From positions 295,283-359,282 of the forward strand of contig NZ_MDDR01000005.1 in assembly GCF_001870435.1 (NCBI RefSeq): a stretch of DNA of 64,000 bases, in the 5' to 3' direction. Under the pieces are notes generated by a model, which worked only from the letters and a program-made list of their open reading frames with translations, searched no databases and was not told the DNA's origin. The DNA comes from Pseudomonas costantinii (GTDB lineage: Bacteria > Pseudomonadota > Gammaproteobacteria > Pseudomonadales > Pseudomonadaceae). Below are positions 44,729 to 52,733 of the stretch, piece after piece (within the stretch, counting starts at the first letter, position 1; every line of letters begins with the position of its first letter). The position numbers and the translations under genes were made by a program.

Positions 44729-45429
44729 AGTCCCTGTGGCTGGGCTTGCTGCTGCTGGCAAGCCCGGCCTTCGGCGCCGTTGACGCCCGCGACTACGAGG
44801 CCTTCTGGCTATGGAGCGGCGTCACGCCCCAGCCTGTGCTCAAGCAGGCGAAAACCCTGTACATCCTCCAAGGCCAGATCAACTCCACCCGCCGCGCGCC
44901 AGAGCGAGGTGTGCAATTGATCGCCCAAGGCATGAGCGTGCCGCGCCTTACTCGTGGCGAGATCTGGGTGGTCTACCGCGCCCACACCCTGCACTGGCCG
45001 GAACAGGTCTACACCCAACTGTTCGGCCAAGTGCAACGTTGGCGCGATGCAGGTAACCCGGTCATCGGCATCCAGATCGACTTCGACGCACGCACCCAAT
45101 ACCTGCACGAATACACAAGCTTCCTGCGCGACCTGCGCCAACGCCTGCCCGCCGACCTGCGTCTGAGCATCACCGGCCTGATGGACTGGAGCAGCAACGC
45201 CGACCCAGCCGCCATTGCCCAGCTCAAAGGCGTGGTCGATGAAGTGGTGGTGCAGACGTATCAAGGGCGCCACAGCATCCCGGATTACGCGGCGTATTTG
45301 CCACGGATGAATCGCATGGGGGTGCCGTTCAAGGTTGGGTTGATTCAAGGTGGACTGTGGGAAGAACCGGGGTATTTGAAGCGGAATGAGTGGTTTCGGG
45401 GGTATGTGGTGTTTTTGCAGAATCGTTGA
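44725..45429 (+). CDS. DUF3142 exported protein
   Basis: A 234-residue protein with an N-terminal signal (KSLWLGLLLLASPAFGAVDA). The mature region matches DUF3142 (YEAFWLWSGVTPQPVLKQAK; NPVIGIQIDFDARTQYLHEY; VDEVVVQTYQGRHSI), which looks like a glycoside-hydrolase-like TIM barrel. The GTG at 44725 is preferred, as its TGA overlaps the stop of the preceding gene, coupling the two. They probably work together in the periplasm; substrate unknown. The stop codon lies in a palindrome that begins the accessory region. Confidence 0.75.
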   Translation: MKSLWLGLLLLASPAFGAVDARDYEAFWLWSGVTPQPVLKQAKTLYILQGQINSTRRAPERGVQLIAQGMSVPRLTRGEIWVVYRAHTLHWPEQVYTQLFGQVQRWRDAGNPVIGIQIDFDARTQYLHEYTSFLRDLRQRLPADLRLSITGLMDWSSNADPAAIAQLKGVVDEVVVQTYQGRHSIPDYAAYLPRMNRMGVPFKVGLIQGGLWEEPGYLKRNEWFRGYVVFLQNR

Positions 45430-45441
45430 CATTGATGTCAA
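45426..45441. repeat. 16-bp palindrome overlapping the DUF3142 stop
   Basis: TTGACAT-TG-ATGTCAA: perfect 7-bp arms with 2 nt between them. It overlaps the TGA of the DUF3142 gene and lies 59 nt before the start of the winged-helix gene. A possible operator. Confidence 0.55.
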
Positions 45442-45453
45442 CTCTATGCAAGA

Positions 45454-45485
45454 AAGTGTCCTCTGTCCGCGGACAGAGGACACTT
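45454..45485. repeat. Perfect 32-bp palindrome upstream of the HTH-NTase-PP2C operon
   Basis: The left half AAGTGTCCTCTGTCCG and right half CGGACAGAGGACACTT are exact inverted copies with no spacer. It ends 14 nt before the ATG of the first gene. It could be an operator, a transcript hairpin or the end of an insertion. Spurious frames across it read VLCPRTEDT on either strand. Confidence 0.85.
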
Positions 45486-45499
45486 ACCTTTGGAGCCCC

Positions 45500-46189
45500 A
45501 TGAAAAGTCAAGACATCGTGGTCCTATTCAAATTAATAAGCCTGGAGCTCCAAGCCAAAGGGGAGCGCGTGAAAAAGCGAGAGTTCTCTGTAGAAAAAGA
45601 GAACGCGTCCCTCGGGTTTCAAAGTCTTCCGGAATACATTCAAAATTTCGAGACCATTCTACTTTCCTCATTTGATGACTGGCGGGGCTGGGATGACGTT
45701 GATGAAGACTCCGAAAAAAGCAACCCACACAATTACTCGGTGAGGGCTTTGTCTTCTGCACTGGGTCTCAGCAAAACCGAAGTTTCTTCGTCCCTGAATC
45801 GCTGCAGGGACATTGGATTGATTTACACGAACCACACTGACGGCCTACCTCTGGTAAGAAACAAAGCGCTGCTTGACCTGGTCACCTACAGCATTCGCTA
45901 TATTTTCCCGGTTAAACCAGGCCCTATCGTTCGTGGCATTCCAACCGCCTTCGCTGCGCCCATCCTCGCAGGCAAAGTGATGAGCGGCGGTGATCTCATT
46001 CCCGTCTGGCCAGATGCATACGGAAAAAGCAAAGGCCAAGAAATCACGCCGTTATATAAAACTGTCCCCGGCGCTGTGAAAAAAGACGAGCTTCTTTACC
46101 ATTTCCTGGCCCTCGTTGACGCCATCCGCATCGGCGGCCCACGCGAAACCAAAGTTGCCGATACCATGCTGCGGGAGTGGATCCTGTGA
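45500..46189 (+). CDS. Winged-helix protein, first gene of a three-gene accessory operon
   Basis: A 229-residue protein. A short N-terminal helix (DIVVLFKLISLELQ) is followed by a variable region, then a winged helix (about 79-111; NYSVRALSSALGLSKTEVSS, then SLNRCRDIGLIY), and a C-terminal region with GIPTAFAAPILAGKVMSGGD and LVDAIRIGGPRETKVADTML. That C-terminal pattern suggests a DNA-binding antitoxin-like partner of a nucleotidyltransferase. A GGAG precedes the ATG. Its stop overlaps the next start. The codon use is less GC-rich than in flanking genes, suggesting acquisition. No annotated family is claimed. Confidence 0.75.
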   Translation: MKSQDIVVLFKLISLELQAKGERVKKREFSVEKENASLGFQSLPEYIQNFETILLSSFDDWRGWDDVDEDSEKSNPHNYSVRALSSALGLSKTEVSSSLNRCRDIGLIYTNHTDGLPLVRNKALLDLVTYSIRYIFPVKPGPIVRGIPTAFAAPILAGKVMSGGDLIPVWPDAYGKSKGQEITPLYKTVPGAVKKDELLYHFLALVDAIRIGGPRETKVADTMLREWIL

Positions 46190-46890
46190 CGTCCAACCGC
46201 GCAATGATGCTGCAAATGCTCGAAGAGGTTGCCGAGGCACTGGGTGAGGACTTGCGTGAGCAAGTCGCTTTTGTCGGCGGATGCACCACCGTTTTGCTCA
46301 TCACCGACGAATACACTCTGGAGTCAATTCGCGGCACGGATGATGTGGACCTCGTCATCCATCTGACGGGCACCACTGACTGGTATCGGTTGGAAGAAAG
46401 CCTGAAATCCAGAGGTTTCAAGAATACCGGCCAGGATTCAGTCACCTGTCGTTTACGGCTGGGCGCCTTGAAAGTAGATTTCATGCCGACCGATGAAAAG
46501 GTATTGGGCTTTTCCAATACCTGGTTTGTCGGAGGGCTGGAAAATGCCGTCGACTACACACTGCCCAACGGAACGGCCATCAAGGTATTTGCCGCGCCGT
46601 GGTTTCTCGCCGCAAAACTGCAGGCTTATCGGGGACGAGGTCATGGCGATGTGCTGATGTCCAATGACATTGAAGACACCATTGCCTTGCTGGATGGCCG
46701 GGAAGAACTCATGGAGGAAGTGAAACAAGCCCCGATCCAACTGCGGCGCTTCGTGAGCGAACAGTTCACGGAGTTGCTGAAGCTGCCCGCATTTCAAGAC
46801 GTCATCCAAAGCACTGCTCAAGATCCTGCTCGTGAGGCGTTGATTCACGGGCGGCTGAAGGTATTGATTGGCTTCGGAGTGCCTATTTGA
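46186..46890 (+). CDS. AbiEii-like nucleotidyltransferase
   Basis: A 234-residue protein with the nucleotidyltransferase signature: GG in VAFVGGCTTVLL (residues 28-39), then RGTDDVDLVIHL (49-60), giving the metal-binding DxD (53 and 55). A later RLGALKVDFMP may supply the third Asp. This is the AbiEii/AbiGii or MenT-like toxin superfamily. The GTG at 46186 is chosen: GGGAG is 8 nt before it, and GTGA overlaps the stop of the winged-helix gene. A GTG 9 nt upstream would be too close. It probably acts as the effector of this cassette. The nucleotide and target are unknown. Confidence 0.8.
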   Translation: MTSNRAMMLQMLEEVAEALGEDLREQVAFVGGCTTVLLITDEYTLESIRGTDDVDLVIHLTGTTDWYRLEESLKSRGFKNTGQDSVTCRLRLGALKVDFMPTDEKVLGFSNTWFVGGLENAVDYTLPNGTAIKVFAAPWFLAAKLQAYRGRGHGDVLMSNDIEDTIALLDGREELMEEVKQAPIQLRRFVSEQFTELLKLPAFQDVIQSTAQDPAREALIHGRLKVLIGFGVPI

Positions 46891-47558
46891 TTCGGCACTT
46901 GAGCCTCAGTCGGCAAGGAGCCGACACAACAGAGAACCGCGACGTCAGTGGCTCCGCGGAAAATACAGGTGCCTACCTCTACGTCATTGCCGACGGTACC
47001 TCCAAGCCAGGGAGCGGCGAATTGGCGCGTGCTCTGACCCACCATCTTCTTGATGTCTTTTCCCGCACGGCACCCTCTATTGCCTCATGCCCCGATAAGG
47101 CCCTGCGGCTGACACTTACCTCACTCAACGAAGTGCGTTCAAACCTTTGCCCAGTCTTTCCATTTGCCTCCACCAGCTACCTTGCACTGTTGGTTGTTGG
47201 TCAAACGGCCGCCTCCATTCACGCAGGTGACTGCTGCCTGGGACACCTGGGCGAAGATCAACGGATAAATTGGCTGAATCCGCCACACTGTGGTCCCAAC
47301 TGGAAAGGTGACCTGAGCCATTCATTCATCGCCAGCAGCCCTGCTCGCAAAAGGCTGCTCAATTGCATGAGCTACCGCCGTCCTCACGAGCCAGCTGTTC
47401 AGTCCATCCAAACAACTGCGGACACAACATGGATTTTGGCAACAGACGGGTTCTGGGCCGAGCTCTCAATCGAACACCAGCTCAACGCTATCGCGCAGCG
47501 AAGCCTTGACGGGCACTCAACCGAAGACGATGTCACTTTCATGCTGTTGCAGATGTAG
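46887..47558 (+). CDS. PP2C-family protein phosphatase
   Basis: A 223-residue protein with the metal-binding Asp residues of PP2C phosphatases in order: ENRD near 19, VIADGTS (Asp 36), HAGDCC (Asp 115), LATDGFW (Asp 187) and EDDVTF (Asp 214/215). Cys replaces the usual Ser after GD. The TTG start overlaps the nucleotidyltransferase stop (TTGA) with GGAG 7 nt before it. A stand-alone PP2C with no kinase nearby, placed third after a toxin-like nucleotidyltransferase, is unusual. It may reverse or sense the phosphorylation state linked to the effector, which is inference. Confidence 0.85.
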   Translation: MIRHLSLSRQGADTTENRDVSGSAENTGAYLYVIADGTSKPGSGELARALTHHLLDVFSRTAPSIASCPDKALRLTLTSLNEVRSNLCPVFPFASTSYLALLVVGQTAASIHAGDCCLGHLGEDQRINWLNPPHCGPNWKGDLSHSFIASSPARKRLLNCMSYRRPHEPAVQSIQTTADTTWILATDGFWAELSIEHQLNAIAQRSLDGHSTEDDVTFMLLQM

Positions 47559-47561
47559 AGA

Positions 47562-49007
47562 TCAGCGCTCCGCCGCTTGCAACGGATACACCGACTCCCA
47601 TCCACCCCCCAAGGCCTTGTACAACCCAACCATCGCCAGCGACACGCCGGTGGAGCTTTCCACCCACTGCTCCTGCGTCGCCAACAGCGCGCTTTGCACG
47701 GTGAGCACGTTGACGAAATCCACCACGCCTTCCACGTACTGATGTTGCGCGGTGATCAGGGCGATTTGGTTCTGGCGCACCGCTTCAGCGAGGCTGTCGC
47801 GACGCAGTTGGCTGGCGTTGTAGCGGGTCAGTTGATCGTCGATTTCATGCCAGGCACGCAGCACGGTTTGCTGGTACGCCAGCGCCGCTTCCTGTTGCTG
47901 GGCCTCGCGCAGGTTCAACATGCCTTGCAGGCGCCCGCCATTAAACAGCGGCAGGCTGAATTGCGGGCCAAAGGCAAACGCGCGGGAACCCCAGGAGCCG
48001 AAATCCGAGAGTTGCATGGCTTGTGATCCGAGGCTGCCGGACAAGGTGATACGCGGGTAAAAATCACCTTTGGCCACGCCGATGCTGGCGGTGGCGGCGT
48101 GTAGGCGGGCCTCAGCCTGGCGGATGTCGGGGCGGCGTTCGGCCAACTCGGACGGTAGGCCGATAGCGACCTGGCGTTGGGTTTGCGGCACGGCGGCGTC
48201 CTTGGACAGTTGCGCGTGCAGGGCTTGCGGCGGCTCGCCCATCAGCAGGCTCAAAGCGTTGATCAACTGGTCTTGGCGTTGCTGCAAATCCGGCAGGCGC
48301 GCTTCGATAGCGGCCACTTGGGCGGCGGCTTCGGCTACGTCCAGATCTGTCGCCACGCCGTCGGCCAAGCGCAGTTGCGAGAGCTTGAGGCTATGGCGGG
48401 CGACGTCGAGGTTTTGCTCGGTGACGGCGCGAGTGTTCTGCACGCCGCGCAGTTGAATATAGTCCTGGGCGGTTTCGGCGAGTACCGACAGCAACACGGC
48501 GCGGCGATCGTTTTCTGCGACTTGCAGGGTGGCATCGGCGGCTTCGGTTTCGCGCTTGACCCGGCCCCAGAAGTCCAGCTCCCAGGAGGCCGAGAAGCCC
48601 ATGTCCCACTGGTTGTACGCCGAGCGGCCATTCTCGCCAGACGGGTCACTCAAGCCCTTGCCACTGTTGCGTTGGCGCAGGTAATCACCCGTAGCGCTGA
48701 CGTTGGGATAGCGCTCGGCGGTGGTCACCTGGCGTACGGCGCGGCTTTGTTGCAAGCGGCTGCTGGCCAGTTTCAGGTCGAGGTTGTCGGTCAGGGCACG
48801 GCGTGTAAGTGCCGAGAGTTGCTCATCGTGGAACACATCCCACCAGCGCTCCTGCAAAGGGTCCGTCACGGCGCGGCTGGCGGCCTGACGGCCCTGGGGC
48901 TCGGACCACTGCGTAACGTTCGGCCCCTGGGGCTTCTGGAAATCCGGGCCGACGGTGCAGGCGCTCAGGCTGATAAGGCTCAAGGTGAGCCAGGCAAGCT
49001 GTCTCAT
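47562..49007 (-). CDS. NodT-family outer-membrane efflux lipoprotein (second pump)
   Basis: A 481-residue outer-membrane factor: lipobox LSAC (Cys 17), two OEP domains, and SASWELDFWGRVKRETEAAD in the first. Last gene of the second pump operon; it overlaps the HlyD gene by 4 nt and its stop is 3 nt from that of the convergent PP2C gene, marking the right edge of the accessory cassette. Substrate unknown. Confidence 0.87.
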   Translation of the reverse strand: MRQLAWLTLSLISLSACTVGPDFQKPQGPNVTQWSEPQGRQAASRAVTDPLQERWWDVFHDEQLSALTRRALTDNLDLKLASSRLQQSRAVRQVTTAERYPNVSATGDYLRQRNSGKGLSDPSGENGRSAYNQWDMGFSASWELDFWGRVKRETEAADATLQVAENDRRAVLLSVLAETAQDYIQLRGVQNTRAVTEQNLDVARHSLKLSQLRLADGVATDLDVAEAAAQVAAIEARLPDLQQRQDQLINALSLLMGEPPQALHAQLSKDAAVPQTQRQVAIGLPSELAERRPDIRQAEARLHAATASIGVAKGDFYPRITLSGSLGSQAMQLSDFGSWGSRAFAFGPQFSLPLFNGGRLQGMLNLREAQQQEAALAYQQTVLRAWHEIDDQLTRYNASQLRRDSLAEAVRQNQIALITAQHQYVEGVVDFVNVLTVQSALLATQEQWVESSTGVSLAMVGLYKALGGGWESVYPLQAAER

Positions 49008-50062
49008 TGCTGGGCCACCTCACGCTGCCGCGCGACCGGTTGGGTATCGACGCTGGCTTCCACCGACATGCCGACGCGCAGGCGCTCGGTCAGCGCCTGG
49101 TTAGGTTCGAGGACGATCTTCACCGGAATGCGCTGCACTACCTTGGTGAAGTTGCCGGTAGCGTTGTCGGGTTTGACCGAGGCAAAGGTCACCCCGGTAG
49201 CAGGCGCCAGGCTTTCCAGATGGCCGTTGAGCAGTTCGCCGTCGAGGCTGTCGACGCGCACCTGCACGGCCTGGCCGGCGTGCATATGGGACAGCTGCGT
49301 CTCTTGGAAATTGGCAACCACATAGGCCTCGGCCAACGGCACCACCGCGAGGATCTTGCTGCCCGGCGTCACATAGGCACCGACCCGCACGGCGCGCTCA
49401 CCGACCATGCCATCCACCGGCGCCACGATGCGGGTGTAGGACAGCTGATAACTGGCCATTTCCAGCGCAGCCTGGGTACGTTTGAGCCCACCTTCGGCGG
49501 CATCGCGCTGGGCGCTGAGGATTTCTACCTGCTTGCGTTCGGCCGCCAGCACCGCCGTAGCATTCGCCAGGCGCGCGGTGGCCTGGTCGATGCGGGTTTT
49601 GGCTTGCTGGGCGTTCTGCACGGTGCCCGCGCCCACACCGGCGAGGTGGTTGTAGCGGTTCAGTTCGTGTTCGGCAAAGGCGACTTCGGCGCGGTCTGCC
49701 GCCACCGTGGCTTGGGCCTGGGCGATCACCGAGCTTTGGCGTTCGAGGGTGGCGGTGGCATTTTTCAGCTGGGCTTGGGCAACCAAAGTATCCGCATCGG
49801 CAGCTTGGGCGGCGGCACGAAAATCGCGGTCGTCGATCAGCGCCAACAGTTGGCCAGCCTTGACCCGCTGGTTGTCTTCCACCAGCACTTCCTTGATAAA
49901 GCCGGCCACACGCGGCGCCACCAGGGTGAAGTCGGCGGCGACGAAGGCGTCGTTGGTGGTCTGGCGCTTGCTGCCCAACAGACCAGGTGCGACCAGGTAC
50001 ACCAGCACGCCGACAGCAAATACGGCGATAACGGAGACGGCAATTTTGTCTTTGCGTTTCAT
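49004..50062 (-). CDS. HlyD/EmrA-family periplasmic adaptor (second pump)
   Basis: A 352-residue adaptor with an N-terminal anchor (about 9-26), a lipoyl half-motif (about 50-75; LVAPRVAGFIKEVLVEDNQR), a long coiled hairpin (about 80-200) and C-terminal barrel. The length and features match EmrA, which joins a DHA2-family transporter to an outer-membrane channel. 15 nt after the transporter gene, 4-nt overlap with the channel gene. Confidence 0.9.
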   Translation of the reverse strand: MKRKDKIAVSVIAVFAVGVLVYLVAPGLLGSKRQTTNDAFVAADFTLVAPRVAGFIKEVLVEDNQRVKAGQLLALIDDRDFRAAAQAADADTLVAQAQLKNATATLERQSSVIAQAQATVAADRAEVAFAEHELNRYNHLAGVGAGTVQNAQQAKTRIDQATARLANATAVLAAERKQVEILSAQRDAAEGGLKRTQAALEMASYQLSYTRIVAPVDGMVGERAVRVGAYVTPGSKILAVVPLAEAYVVANFQETQLSHMHAGQAVQVRVDSLDGELLNGHLESLAPATGVTFASVKPDNATGNFTKVVQRIPVKIVLEPNQALTERLRVGMSVEASVDTQPVARQREVAQQ

Positions 50063-50077
50063 GAAAAATCCTTTTGG

Positions 50078-51613
50078 CTAGGTCGGTGCGCGCGGTGGAA
50101 AAATCCGCGTCGGCATCCAGAAAATCAGCAGAATCAACGCCACCGCGACGGCGGCCATGACGTAATAAAGGTCGGAAGACGTCAGTACCACGGCCTGCTC
50201 GTGCAGACGGTGGGCCAGGCCCGGCGCGTCGCCGTCGGCCAGGGGCGAGTTGCCGAGGCTGTCCACTAACATCGTCGAGTGGAAGTGCAGGCGCTGGGTG
50301 GTCAGCGTGTCCAACACGGCGGTGGCGATCACGGCGGCAAGGCCCTTGATGGTGTTGAACCACGCCGAGGCGAACGGCCCATCCATTGGCTGAATGCTGC
50401 CGGTGGAAAGCATCAGCAACGGCAGCACGGCCATCGGCTGACCGAAGATTTGCAGCAGGTACAGGCCATAGAAATCGTCACGAATCCACGCCGATGTCAG
50501 CTGCGCACTGCCGACACAACACAGCACCAACATGCTCAGGCCGATCCCCAGCACCCAACGGCAATCGACCCAACGCAGGTTGCACAACGCAGCCACCAGC
50601 GGCAGCGCGATCAGTTGCGGCAACGCCATCAGCAGCATCACGGGCGCGGTTTGCAGCGGGCGATAACCCTGCACCTGGGCGAGGAAGCTCGACGGGATGA
50701 TGATCACCGAGGTCAGCACCATCAACACGCCCGCCAACACAATCAGGGCAAATGCCAGGTTGCGCAGGCCGAGCATCTGCAACTTGAAAAACGGCATCGG
50801 GTGCGACCACTCATTGAACATGAACAACACCAGCAACAGCGTGCCGCCACTCAGCAGGAAGGTGATCAAGCCCGACTCGAACCAGTCCAGGCGGTTTCCC
50901 TGCAACAGGCCGATCACCAGCATGCAGATCGCCGGAAATCCCAGCAGCAGGCCGCGCCAGTTGAACTGTTTGAAACGCTCCAGGCGCAGCGGGTCTTGCG
51001 GCAAGCCATAGGCCACGGCGGCCATGGCCAGCAGGCACGGCGCAACGATCTGCCAGAACGCCCATTGCCAGCCGACGTATTCGGTCCACAGCGCCGCCAG
51101 CGGCGTACCCAGGCTGGGGCCGAACGTGGCGGTGAGTGCGTAGCCGGCCAGCCCATACAGCTTGACGTTGGCCGGCAGGAAGCGCAGCGCCACGGTCATC
51201 AGCATCGGCGGCAACGCGCCACCGGCCAGGCCTTGTACGGTGCGCAGCACCAGCAGGCTTTCGTAGTTCGGTGCAAACGGGCACAGGATGCCCAGCACGG
51301 TGAACAAGCCGATAGCGCACAGCGTGAAGCGGCGCAGGGAAAAGGTCACCGAACACCAGGGTGCAAAGGCCATGGCCGCCACGGAGGTGGCGGTGTAGGC
51401 CGCGACCAACCAGGTGCCTTCGTCAAAGCCGATGTACAGCGCACCGCGAATATCGGCGAGGGCGACCTTGGTGACCATCTCGTTGAGACCGGACACCAGC
51501 ACCGCCAGCAACACGCCGACCAGACCAATGATGATGCGCGGGCCGAACGCCGCCGGGCTTAAAGCTGTGGGTTTGGCTGCGGCCTGGAGGGCGGGAGCAG
51601 CGAGGGAAGTCAT
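50078..51613 (-). CDS. DHA2-family MFS multidrug transporter (EmrB-like)
   Basis: A 511-residue inner-membrane protein with about 14 hydrophobic segments, consistent with the DHA2 drug:proton antiporters. The first is near 25-50 (IIIGLVGVLLAVLVSGLNEM) and the last near 480-500. It would drive export with the adaptor and channel that follow. An ATG at 51613 is chosen over a GTG at 51619. The LysR gene 135 nt upstream on the same strand may regulate it. Confidence 0.88.
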   Translation of the reverse strand: MTSLAAPALQAAAKPTALSPAAFGPRIIIGLVGVLLAVLVSGLNEMVTKVALADIRGALYIGFDEGTWLVAAYTATSVAAMAFAPWCSVTFSLRRFTLCAIGLFTVLGILCPFAPNYESLLVLRTVQGLAGGALPPMLMTVALRFLPANVKLYGLAGYALTATFGPSLGTPLAALWTEYVGWQWAFWQIVAPCLLAMAAVAYGLPQDPLRLERFKQFNWRGLLLGFPAICMLVIGLLQGNRLDWFESGLITFLLSGGTLLLVLFMFNEWSHPMPFFKLQMLGLRNLAFALIVLAGVLMVLTSVIIIPSSFLAQVQGYRPLQTAPVMLLMALPQLIALPLVAALCNLRWVDCRWVLGIGLSMLVLCCVGSAQLTSAWIRDDFYGLYLLQIFGQPMAVLPLLMLSTGSIQPMDGPFASAWFNTIKGLAAVIATAVLDTLTTQRLHFHSTMLVDSLGNSPLADGDAPGLAHRLHEQAVVLTSSDLYYVMAAVAVALILLIFWMPTRIFPPRAPT

Positions 51614-51747
51614 GAACACGTAACTCGGAATTATAAATACCCGAGCAGTTTAATCAGGCACACACATGACAAAAAGTTACTTGCTGGAAGCTTATAAGTG
51701 CACCAGACGCAACTATCGGATTGGCTCCTACAGGGAGGGGTGGTGTG

Positions 51748-52668
51748 TCAGGTGGGTTGGGCTTCGAGCCACGTAGCGTGACAGCTCTCGCGCATGGTTT
51801 CGCGCAGCCATTTATGGGCCGGGTCTTTGTCGAAGCGCGGGTGCCAGGATTGAGCCAGGACCAGTGTCGGCAGGGAGATGGGCAAGGCGAACGCGCGCAA
51901 TGGCAATTTCAAGCGGTTGGCGCTCAACAGTGCCTCTTTGGGCACCGGCAAGATCAGGTCGGAATCAGGCAGCATGAACATCGCGCCGTGAAAACCTGGG
52001 GCGATCATCGCTACGCGGCGCTCCAGACCCAGGGCACTCAGCGCGGTATCGATCGGCCCACGGGCAAGGCCGCGCCGGGAGATGCTGATATGGGAATAGC
52101 TGGCGAAACGTGCGGCGGTAATCTCGCCATCGAACAACGGATGGTCTTCCCGCGCGAGGCCGACGAAGGTGGTGGAGAACAGGGTTTGTACTTTCACTTC
52201 AGGGCTGGGGGGCATGGTGTTGCTCACCCGCAAATCCAGCCGCCCTTCGCGCAGCGCTTCGTCGTCAGTGTCGCCTTCGGGCACAAAGCACAGCTCGCAC
52301 AGCGGTGCCACGCGCTCCATCGTGTCAAACAGCCGACCGCCATACACACCGATAAAAAAGTCATTGGCCCGCACGCTGAAGCGACGGCGCAAGGTGCTCA
52401 AATCCACTTGATCCGCCGAACGAAACAGCAGCGCCGCCTGCTCCACCACGTTGCGTACCTGGCCTTGTAACTGCAACGCCTTGGGCGTCGGTACCAGGCC
52501 ACGACCGGCGCGCACCAGAATCGGATCCCCCACCGCCTCGCGAATGCGCGTGAGGGTGCGGCTCATGGCCGCCGGGCTTAAGTTCATCCGCCGCGCAGCA
52601 CCCACCACGCTACCTTCGTCGAGCAAAGCGTCGAGGGCGACCAGCAGGTTCATGTCCGGTAGTTGCAT
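51748..52668 (-). CDS. LysR-family transcriptional regulator
   Basis: A 306-residue regulator with an N-terminal HTH (about residues 3-62; LDEGSVVGAARRMNLSPAAM, then SRTLTRIREAVGDP) and an effector domain. The HTH is of the NodD/SyrM/PcpR-type subgroup that begins MNLLVALDALL. The ATG at 52668 is preferred to a GTG at 52677. It lies between the efflux genes and the ABC importer. It could act on either; position favours the pump. Confidence 0.87.
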   Translation of the reverse strand: MQLPDMNLLVALDALLDEGSVVGAARRMNLSPAAMSRTLTRIREAVGDPILVRAGRGLVPTPKALQLQGQVRNVVEQAALLFRSADQVDLSTLRRRFSVRANDFFIGVYGGRLFDTMERVAPLCELCFVPEGDTDDEALREGRLDLRVSNTMPPSPEVKVQTLFSTTFVGLAREDHPLFDGEITAARFASYSHISISRRGLARGPIDTALSALGLERRVAMIAPGFHGAMFMLPDSDLILPVPKEALLSANRLKLPLRAFALPISLPTLVLAQSWHPRFDKDPAHKWLRETMRESCHATWLEAQPT

Positions 52669-52733
52669 GCCAAGCACTCGTGATCAGTCGGGAGTGAACT
52701 GGGCGCAATCGTAGCAGGATTAAAACCAAGGGT

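Noticed and set aside
45329..45511. Short minus-strand frame reading VSVLCPRTEDT across the 32-bp palindrome
   Set aside because: The palindrome gives the same peptide on both strands; no ribosome site or homology, so it is a repeat artefact.
45329..47600. The cassette as an IS or prophage fragment
   Set aside because: No transposase, integrase or phage structural gene and no target-site duplication were found; it is only a compact accessory operon.
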